A stretch of 8,500 nt of DNA, taken from NCBI GenBank assembly GCA_031290295.1, contig JAITNT010000040.1, positions 1 to 8,500 of the forward strand. Direction: 5' to 3'. How positions within the stretch are numbered: position 1 is the stretch's first letter; the number at the start of each line of letters is the position of its first letter. The notes under the pieces were generated by a model. The model saw only the letters and a list, made by a program, of their open reading frames with translations, had not been told where the DNA came from and made no database searches. Shown piece after piece: positions 1-4,679 of the stretch. This DNA comes from Clostridiales bacterium (lineage in GTDB: Bacteria; Bacillota; Clostridia; Christensenellales; DUVY01). Position numbers and translations under genes: made by a program.

Positions 1-458
1 GCAATCGCCACGCGCTGCATTTGTCCGCCGCTAAGCTGATTAGGCTTCTTACGAAGCTGGTCGGCAAGCCCTACCTCCCCGAGCGCGGCAGCCGCGCGCT
101 TCCTCCTCGCCTCGGAAGACACCCCCGAAAGCGTAAGCGCAATCGCCACGTTGTCAAGCACGGAAAGGTGAGAAATCAAATTATAGCTCTGAAACACGAA
201 GCCTACCGAGCTGTTGCGGTAGGCGTCCCAATCGCCGTCGGAGAACGTCCGGGTGGATTTACCGTCCACAAGCAAATCGCCCTCGGTGTACTTATCCAGC
301 CCGCCGATAATGTTAAGCAGCGTGGTTTTCCCGCAGCCGCTCTGCCCCAAAACGGCGACGAACTCACTGTCCCTGAACTCCAAATCGACGCCCCGCAAAG
401 CGTTGATAGTAACATCGTCAAGCTTGTAATCCTTGGTGACCCCCGCAAGTTTGAGCAT
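1..458 (-). CDS. ABC transporter ATP-binding protein, LolD/MacB-like (5' part only; runs off the left edge)
   Basis: Seen: 152 N-terminal residues beginning MLKLAGVTKDYKLDDVTINA. Walker A is GQSGCGKT (residues 38-45), the Q-loop is FVFQSYN (Q90), and the signature LSGGQ lies at 142-146. The reading frame is cut by the window edge just after the signature, so Walker B and the H-loop are not visible. The start at 458 is supported by GGAGGT about 9 nt upstream. Known: ATPases of this subclass power FtsX/MacB-type permeases that act mechanically on envelope lipids, lipoproteins or peptides rather than importing solutes. In many Clostridia a protein with a very similar beginning is fused to its permease in one chain of over 1000 residues. 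Inference: this may be such a fusion, but the edge hides the answer. It is divergent from the GNAT-like gene and probably controlled through the adjacent dyad. It is a different paralogue from the ATPase at 6947-7645. Confidence 0.93.
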   Translation of the reverse strand, partial: MLKLAGVTKDYKLDDVTINALRGVDLEFRDSEFVAVLGQSGCGKTTLLNIIGGLDKYTEGDLLVDGKSTRTFSDGDWDAYRNSSVGFVFQSYNLISHLSVLDNVAIALTLSGVSSEARRKRAAAALGEVGLADQLRKKPNQLSGGQMQRVAI

Positions 459-480
459 AATTATTTTACCTCCGTGTGTT

Positions 481-512
481 TTAATAACATAAACCTTATG
501 TTTTTAAGTATA
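481..512 (-). promoter_or_regulatory. -10 box with overlapping operator-like dyad upstream of the left ABC gene
   Basis: On the minus strand TATACT (512 to 507) is a good -10 box, though no convincing -35 is present at 16-18 nt spacing. Immediately downstream is a dyad: AACATAA (486-492), spacer ACC, TTATGTT (496-502). One mismatched base on each side is followed by TTAA (481-484) and TTAA (504-507). The arms are thus 12 nt with one mismatch around a 3-nt centre. A dyad sitting on the presumed transcription start is a classic repressor-operator layout. The family (TetR, MarR or other) cannot be told from sequence, and no regulator gene is in the window. Confidence 0.55.
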
Positions 513-610
513 TAACGCCTATGTGTATTTTTTATAAACGCGGTTTGCCGTTTTTATCCGCAGTGTGTCACAAACGGGCAACAAACGAATCTGCAGCCCG
601 CGTTTTTTGG

Positions 611-639
611 TATCATATTTAGATGTAATGTGATATAAT
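611..639 (+). promoter_or_regulatory. Extended -10 promoter of the GNAT-like gene
   Basis: A perfect TATAAT (634-639) is preceded by TG at 631-632, giving an extended -10. The -35 position (TATCAT, 611-616, 17-nt spacer) is poor, which an extended -10 can tolerate. The coding start is 33 nt downstream. The leader carries AGAGGAGA twice in tandem (651-658 and 661-668). The second copy is the properly spaced Shine-Dalgarno. Confidence 0.65.
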
Positions 640-672
640 CATGAATATGCAGAGGAGAGAAGAGGAGAAAAA

Positions 673-1800
673 ATGAGCAGGATAGAAATTATTGAGGTTA
701 CCGGCAAAAAGCTTATGAAGCAATTTGTGAATTTTGTGTTGGATTTATACAAGGGCTGTCCGCATTATGTTCCGTATATGTACGGCGACGAGCTGAAAAT
801 GCTCGACCCGAAATTTAATCTGACGCTCAAGGACTGCGACGCAAGGTTTTACCTGTGCAAAAAGGACGGCGCGCTTGCCGGGCGCATAGGCGCGGTTCTG
901 CAAAGAAAGTACAACGCTCTGACAGGCAAAAAGAACGTACGCTTTATGCGGTTCGACTGCGTTGACGATCTCGGTGTCGCAAAAGCGCTCTTAGACACCG
1001 TAGAAAGCTTCGCCGTCTCATACGGCATGACTACGGTTATGGGACCTTACGGCTTCAACGAAACCGACCGCGCGGGCTACCTGTCCGAGGGCTTCGATTT
1101 GGACGCGAACTTCGGCACCAACTACAATTATCCCTACTACGACGCTCTGCTCCGGCAGTGCGGTTACGGCGATTCAAGCGAGTGGCTCGAGCTGCATTGC
1201 CGTCCCAAGGAAGAAGCCTGCCAAAAATATGCCAAGCTCTCCGAGTTTATGCTCAAAAAGTCCGGCTTCACGATATCGGACGAAAAAACCTTCCCTAAGT
1301 TCGCCAAAAAATACGGTTGGAAAGCCTTTCAATGCCTAAACGCCGCCTATGCCGGGCTGCCGGGCTTCATTCCTTTTGAAAAGGACCTGTACGATCAGAT
1401 CATCGGACAGTTTTCAATCGCGGTAAGAACGCGCTACATGACGGCGGTAATCGACAAGAACAACGACGTCGCGGGCTTTGCGGTATGCTTCCCGTCCCTG
1501 ACGGACGCAATGAAAAAAACCCGGGGCAAGCTGTTCCCCTTCGGCTTCATACGCATACTGAGAGCGATAGCCAAACCGAAGGTACTCGATCTTTGCCTGA
1601 TAGGCGTACGACCGGAATACCACAACACGGGCGTAAACCTCACGCTGATCGCCCACGTCCTAAAGACAATCAAGGACGAAAACATCACGCTCACCGAGGC
1701 GTACCCCGAGCTTATCGAGAACACCAAAACCCTCTCTCAATGGGAACACTTCGACACCAAAATAGTAAAGCACCGCAAGGTGGTAGAAAAGACGCTGTGA
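673..1800 (+). CDS. GNAT-like N-acetyltransferase family protein, two-domain, substrate unknown
   Basis: A 375-residue soluble protein; the start is fixed by GAGGAG (662-667) 5 nt upstream. It resembles a widespread family of about 370-residue proteins annotated as GNAT or hypothetical. Family-like features are the opening with LYKGCPHYVPYMYGDE (25-40), a core strand with GRIGAVLQRKYN (70-81), MGPYGFNETDRAGYLSEGFD (123-142), and NYNYPYYDALLRQCGY (150-165). The C-terminal half has a second GNAT-like core: NNDVAGFAVCFPSL (263-276), then LIGVRPEYHNTGVN (309-322). That last segment sits where the acetyl-CoA pyrophosphate loop is expected, but it departs from the usual R/Q-x-x-G-x-G/A pattern. The end, with WEHFDTKIVKHRKV (357-370), fits the aromatic GNAT C-terminus. 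Inference: small-molecule or lipid acylation, or a degenerate non-catalytic fold. It is monocistronic, and its end faces the convergent four-TM gene 52 nt away. No clear terminator is present in the gap. Confidence 0.8.
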   Translation: MSRIEIIEVTGKKLMKQFVNFVLDLYKGCPHYVPYMYGDELKMLDPKFNLTLKDCDARFYLCKKDGALAGRIGAVLQRKYNALTGKKNVRFMRFDCVDDLGVAKALLDTVESFAVSYGMTTVMGPYGFNETDRAGYLSEGFDLDANFGTNYNYPYYDALLRQCGYGDSSEWLELHCRPKEEACQKYAKLSEFMLKKSGFTISDEKTFPKFAKKYGWKAFQCLNAAYAGLPGFIPFEKDLYDQIIGQFSIAVRTRYMTAVIDKNNDVAGFAVCFPSLTDAMKKTRGKLFPFGFIRILRAIAKPKVLDLCLIGVRPEYHNTGVNLTLIAHVLKTIKDENITLTEAYPELIENTKTLSQWEHFDTKIVKHRKVVEKTL

Positions 1801-1852
1801 TAATCAATGCCGACCGGACGCGACTGCGCGATAGCGTTGACACGGATAGGGT

Positions 1853-2608
1853 TTATTCCCCGTCGCTTTCCTCGCGGGGCGCTTCCCTGCGGTCGCGCGC
1901 GGAGCCGCCGGCCTCGTTCATTTTGTACTCCGCGGCTTTTTTCAAGAGTAAGCCCGCTATCGCGGATACGCCTTGCCCTATTTTTCGGGTTGTGCTCGGG
2001 CTTGCGTCCTCAGGCTCGGATTCGTCCGCGTATTCTTTGTAATCCTCGTAATCCCCGACCGGCGGAGTTTCCCCGTCGCGCCGCGTAAATATGCCCTTTA
2101 CCGCGGAGACCTTTTGCCCTATTTTTTCGGTTGCGGATTTTTTTACGGCGCGCAATTTTCGGGCGATTAAAAATCTCGATATGTCCCAAACGACGCTCAA
2201 TATAAAGAAAAATATTGTAAACAGCGCGCCGACGATCGCGGTTCTGCCGCTGTCGCCCGCCTGCATGTTGGCTACGGTAAGAATTATAAAGCCCGCGTTA
2301 ATAAGACTCATCGTCCGCTTTGCGTATTTATAAACCCTCGCCGTTATTTTACCGGCTTTTCCCACTCTTTTGCGGGATTCTCTGCTGCGGAATAAAATCG
2401 CCCGCAACAAAAACAGCAGGAAATACGGAACCGTAATGCAAAGCGCGATAAGATTAAACAGCCTGTAACCGCGGTCGCCCGCAAGCATTATGACAATATA
2501 TATAATGTAAAACCCTGCCGAAACAAGCGTGAAGAAATCGCTTACCTTAGTAAAAAACGATATCTTCTTTTCGACGTTGACGGTTTCCCGTATCGTATCT
2601 CTCGCCAT
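1853..2608 (-). CDS. Four-TM membrane protein of unknown function with an internal duplication
   Basis: 251 residues from MARDTIRETV. I chose this start over an upstream in-frame one because GAGGGTGAG lies just before it and the promoter at 2633-2661 lies between the two. There are four hydrophobic segments: about 27-44, 50-73, 101-118 and 124-148. The two TM hairpins are copies of one another: AGF (31-33) to AGDRG (43-47), and AGF (105-107) to AGDSG (117-121), a period of 74 residues. The charged C-terminal tail (150-251) carries a second duplication, KIGQKVSAVKGIF (162-174) and KIGQGVSAIAGLL (209-221). An acidic Asp/Glu/Tyr-rich linker separates these copies. The positive-inside rule (RSRESRKRVGK after TM2, ARKLRAVKK after TM4) puts the tail in the cytoplasm. 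I do not recognise a family. It could be a small envelope-associated or phage-holin-like protein, but nothing proves this. Confidence 0.75.
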   Translation of the reverse strand: MARDTIRETVNVEKKISFFTKVSDFFTLVSAGFYIIYIVIMLAGDRGYRLFNLIALCITVPYFLLFLLRAILFRSRESRKRVGKAGKITARVYKYAKRTMSLINAGFIILTVANMQAGDSGRTAIVGALFTIFFFILSVVWDISRFLIARKLRAVKKSATEKIGQKVSAVKGIFTRRDGETPPVGDYEDYKEYADESEPEDASPSTTRKIGQGVSAIAGLLLKKAAEYKMNEAGGSARDRREAPREESDGE

Positions 2609-2632
2609 AATTATACTCACCCTCTTAGACGT

Positions 2633-2661
2633 ATTATAATACATTTCCGCTCGGTAAACAA
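2633..2661 (-). promoter_or_regulatory. Promoter of the four-TM gene
   Basis: On the minus strand TTGTTT (2661 to 2656), a 17-nt spacer and a perfect TATAAT (2638 to 2633). The coding start is about 25 nt past the -10, so the leader is short. Confidence 0.7.
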
Positions 2662-2686
2662 CAAATATTCCGCCGTATTTCAGGGT

Positions 2687-2706
2687 AAACGCATTTTCAT
2701 GCGTTT
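2687..2706. promoter_or_regulatory. Inverted repeat 7-6-7 in the divergent intergenic region
   Basis: AAACGCA (2687-2693), a 6-nt loop, and TGCGTTT (2700-2706). It lies 26 bases upstream of the -35 of the four-TM gene. It could be a regulator site or a small hairpin. There is no adjoining T-run on either strand that would make it a good terminator. Confidence 0.4.
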
Positions 2707-2710
2707 GCAC

Positions 2711-2740
2711 CGCTCCGTTATTTAACAATATAACGGAGCG
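2711..2740. promoter_or_regulatory. Perfect 11-8-11 inverted repeat between divergent promoters
   Basis: CGCTCCGTTAT (2711-2721), an 8-nt loop, and ATAACGGAGCG (2730-2740). It is centred between the two divergent promoters and ends 16 nt before the -35 of the plus-strand gene. The 11-bp stem is perfect. The flanks lack a proper U-tract (only a TTTT at 2747-2750 on plus), so a shared operator or a DNA/RNA structural element is as likely as a terminator. Confidence 0.5.
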
Positions 2741-2756
2741 ACCGTATTTTAATCCG

Positions 2757-2785
2757 TTTACATTTACGCAAAAATATGATAGTAT
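2757..2785 (+). promoter_or_regulatory. Promoter of the single-TM helical protein gene
   Basis: TTTACA (2757-2762), a 17-nt spacer and TAGTAT (2780-2785). The start codon lies 33 nt further, after GGGGGT (2806-2811), which serves as the ribosome binding site. Confidence 0.6.
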
Positions 2786-2818
2786 TCTTTTATAAAAGCA
2801 TTTTCGGGGGTAAGGATT

Positions 2819-3439
2819 ATGGGGGCCGGTGATATTGTCGAATTAATTGCGGTGCTGGTAACCGTCGCGGCTTTGCTTGTAAGCAGTATACTTAATGTGA
2901 TTCTGCATAGATCTAACGTCTATAAGGACACGATAATCAACTACAAGCTTAATTGGATAAATGAATTCCGTAAACACATGATTGAGCTTACCGCGGCGCT
3001 TAACGCCGACGACGCCGATACAAAAAAGCTCCGCGAAATACAACTCAAAACCGAGCTGCTCCTTAACACCGACGAGCCTAGACGGGCAACCGTGCGCACG
3101 CTTTGCGACAGCGCATTCGCCGCAACAATAAGACACATGACGGAACAAACCGAAAATACGCGCGCCGGAAAAGACAAACATATAAGAGAGCTTACTGCAG
3201 CGGCGCGTAAATGCTTAGAATTCGAGTGGCTTCACATCAGAATAGAAACAAGCAAAAGAGCGGACAGGGAAAAAAATCTGACAAGCATGATAAGAATCCT
3301 AATATTCTTCGCGAAACCCGACCAACAACCCGGCGCACAATCCGATGCAAAACTCAACCTTTCCGAGTTGCCGCGAACGTCGCCTCGCGAAAAAAAGCTC
3401 CTCGCGCGCAAGTATAACCGGTATAACATAACGTTTTGA
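2819..3439 (+). CDS. Membrane-anchored helical protein of unknown function
   Basis: 206 residues. One strong hydrophobic segment at about 5-28 is followed by a charged, mostly helical cytoplasmic-looking body. Features are YKLNWINEFRKHMIELTAAL (42-61), LLNTDEPRRA (81-90) and KCLEFEWLHIRIETSKR (131-147). A tryptophan-bearing helix right after a single N-terminal TM, an LxNTDEP-like motif in the middle and a late E-W-x-x-x-R/K helix recall small TM-plus-helical hypothetical proteins of Bacillota and their phages. I know this layout only by impression and can give no family name. The lysine/arginine-rich C-terminus (REKKLLARKYNRYN) might bind nucleic acid or the membrane surface. Monocistronic, divergent from the four-TM gene and convergent with the next gene (53 nt gap; T-rich at 3454-3467 but no clear hairpin). 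Confidence 0.75.
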   Translation: MGAGDIVELIAVLVTVAALLVSSILNVILHRSNVYKDTIINYKLNWINEFRKHMIELTAALNADDADTKKLREIQLKTELLLNTDEPRRATVRTLCDSAFAATIRHMTEQTENTRAGKDKHIRELTAAARKCLEFEWLHIRIETSKRADREKNLTSMIRILIFFAKPDQQPGAQSDAKLNLSELPRTSPREKKLLARKYNRYNITF

Positions 3440-3492
3440 TACGGCGCGGCGGCATTTTTTCTTTTTAATTGTGCGGCAGGCTTCTTTTAGGG

Positions 3493-4167
3493 CTATTTCT
3501 TCGCGAGCAACCGTTTCAAATGAGCCGAAAGCTCTTTGAACGCGCTTCGCGGGTTGATTTCGTCCAAGGTTTCGATAAGCGCGGCCGCCTCGCCGTCCGA
3601 CACGGTATCCTTAGCCTTCGCAAGGTATGCCGCGCGATTTTTCACCGCAAACGCGATTAATTCGTCAAGCCCCGCGCCCTTAGAAACAAGTTCGGACACG
3701 GTCTTGCTCTTGCTCGCGAATTGAATAAATTCTTTGTTAAGCCGTTTGTAATCTAATTTACCGTTCGCGTCGGCGTATTCCTTGATAATAGCGTTATATT
3801 CCCGACTGCTGACCATATCTATCTTATCGGCTTCGCTCTCTAATACGGCGTCGTCGACGGCGGGTTCCGCTTCTGCGGCGGCGACAGCCGCGGCGGCGCT
3901 TTTGAGTACCACCCTAGCGTGCGTCGCATACGGAAGTCCGACGGTCGCCTCTATCGCCTCCGCGATCGCGGCTTCCGGGAACAGCGCCCCGTCAACCTTG
4001 CCGTACGCCGTCGCGCCGCCCGTGCGCCTGTCAAGCGTAAAAACGGCCGTCGCCGCATTGTCAAGCCTGTGAATTTTTATGCCGGCGCCGCCCGCAGACA
4101 GCTTCTGCTTATACGCAAGCGCCGGAATTGTCTCAAGCTCGACTGCCTTGGTTCTGATAATATTCAT
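3493..4167 (-). CDS. Soluble hypothetical protein with Ala-rich linker and helical C-terminal domain
   Basis: 224 residues from MNIIRTKAVELETIPALAYK. This start has GGGAGAT 6-7 nt upstream and lies downstream of a clear promoter. A longer in-frame reading back to 4302 would start upstream of that promoter and has no other support. Layout: an alpha/beta-looking N-terminal part (1-90) with KIHRLDNAATAVFTLDRRTG (31-50) and AYGKVDGALFPE (54-65). Next comes an alanine-rich acidic linker (90-110), then a helical part (115-224) with YADANGKLDYKRLNKEF (131-147) and a basic end (HLKRLLAKK). There is no signal peptide or TM segment, so it is cytoplasmic. I do not recognise the family and see no catalytic motif. 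It is transcribed alone, in the same direction as the ABC pair upstream but separated from it by about 510 bases of repeats and promoter DNA. Confidence 0.75.
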   Translation of the reverse strand: MNIIRTKAVELETIPALAYKQKLSAGGAGIKIHRLDNAATAVFTLDRRTGGATAYGKVDGALFPEAAIAEAIEATVGLPYATHARVVLKSAAAAVAAAEAEPAVDDAVLESEADKIDMVSSREYNAIIKEYADANGKLDYKRLNKEFIQFASKSKTVSELVSKGAGLDELIAFAVKNRAAYLAKAKDTVSDGEAAALIETLDEINPRSAFKELSAHLKRLLAKK

Positions 4168-4201
4168 TTTGTTATCTCCCGTCAATATTTGGTATACGGA
4201 C

Positions 4202-4230
4202 ATTATAACACAGAAACACAAATATGTCTT
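4202..4230 (-). promoter_or_regulatory. Promoter of the 3493-4167 gene
   Basis: On minus, AAGACA (4230 to 4225), a 17-nt spacer and TATAAT (4207 to 4202), with TG one base before it (extended -10). The start codon is 34 nt past the -10. Confidence 0.7.
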
Positions 4231-4293
4231 GTTTTTGGGAGTGTTGAAAGCGACGAAGTTGGAAATAGAGGACAAGTAAAACCGGATTCCTGC

Positions 4294-4309
4294 GGCGCGC
4301 ATGCGCGCC
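4294..4309. repeat. Perfect 16-bp GC-rich palindrome
   Basis: GGCGCGCATGCGCGCC is its own reverse complement. It lies at the left boundary of the repeat patchwork, next to the first CTAAGGACAA copy. Confidence 0.75.
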
Positions 4310-4387
4310 TCGCTAAGGACAATGGCGGCTACTAACCGTACTGTACGAGTATACCGTAATAACCCGGATAGACTATGCCGTTGAAGT

Positions 4388-4471
4388 CCGCCCGAATGCG
4401 AAAAAGCGAGACGAAGCCGCCGCTAAGGCGGCGTAGCGAGCGCGCATTCGCGTCCGGGCGGCTTAGCGGCG
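4388..4471. repeat. Nested GC-rich inverted repeats (MITE- or REP-like)
   Basis: Several complementary arms interleave. CGAATGCG (4393-4400) matches CGCATTCG (4443-4450). CCGCCCG (4388-4394) matches CGGGCGG (4455-4461). CGCCGCTAAG (4418-4427) matches CTTAGCGGCG (4462-4471). A small inner stem GCCGCC/GGCGGC (4416-4421 and 4427-4432) also forms. These pairings cannot all form at once, suggesting either alternative folds or neighbouring palindromic units. Known: short palindromic intergenic repeats of this look are common in bacterial genomes. Which family this belongs to is not determinable here. Confidence 0.6.
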
Positions 4472-4474
4472 AAG

Positions 4475-4501
4475 AGATTCTTCGACAAGCTCAGAATGAC
4501 A
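4475..4501. repeat. Widespread intergenic repeat of the 'ATTCTTCG...CTCAGAATGACA' type
   Basis: AGATTCTTCG, then ACAAG, then CTCAGAATGACA. The outer ATTCT and AGAAT pair. From memory, near-identical strings with variable centres recur between genes in many Bacillota, Bacteroidota and metagenomic genomes. A GAAGA/TCTTC mini-dyad (4471-4483) overlaps its left edge. Confidence 0.6.
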
Positions 4502-4636
4502 TGGATAGAGTTTTGTCTGTATGGTGTGTACGGGGGAATGCGTTGTATACGAATGAAAGCTGCCCCGGCGACTATAGCATTTTACGCAACAAGTCTATTG
4601 ACCTAACGTCGGTAAGCTGCATATGCGGGCGACCGA

Positions 4637-4648
4637 GGGCGGCCGCCC
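4637..4648. repeat. 12-bp palindrome downstream of the ABC permease
   Basis: GGGCGGCCGCCC is self-complementary. It lies about 30 nt beyond the stop codon of the permease gene (minus strand). No U-tract follows on minus, so I do not call it a terminator. With its flanks (GCGGGCGACCGA on the left, CCTAC on the right) it resembles a second dispersed repeat type. Confidence 0.5.
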
Positions 4649-4679
4649 CTACTAAGGACAACCGCCGTTTGTTTACCCG

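Larger units (their letters stand above)
4288..4670. repeat. Gene-free repeat patchwork between the unknown gene and the ABC permease
   Basis: This is part of a roughly 450-base stretch (4231-4679) with no credible gene. It is crowded with GC-rich palindromes and short repeats, described in the separate entries below. CTAAGGACAA occurs as a direct repeat near both ends (4313-4322 and 4652-4661). The composition looks like several dispersed intergenic elements inserted side by side. The first part, 4331-4380, also has the small dyad CGTACTGTACG. No transposase and no clear target-site duplication are visible. Confidence 0.55.

Noticed and set aside
21..515. Plus-strand reading frame of 164 codons
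   Set aside because: It lies antisense to the ABC ATPase with all motifs intact on minus, has no ribosome binding site and gives low-complexity basic protein.
575..608. CGGGC/GCCCG (575-579 and 596-600) followed by CG and six T, as a plus-strand terminator
   Set aside because: Only 5 bp of stem around a 16-nt loop, and no plus-strand transcript is expected to end there.
1801..1852. Terminator search in the convergent gap between the GNAT-like and four-TM genes
   Set aside because: Only a 4-bp CGCG dyad is present and there is no T-run; not supportable as a terminator.
1807..2088. Plus-strand frames over the four-TM gene
   Set aside because: Arg/Pro-rich translation typical of the antisense strand of a GC-rich tail; no ribosome binding site, and the minus-strand gene has a promoter, start signal and coherent TM pattern.
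4522..4548. GGTGTGTAC...GAATGCGT resembling a fragment of antisense 16S
   Set aside because: The match is limited to short words and does not extend; chance similarity is enough.
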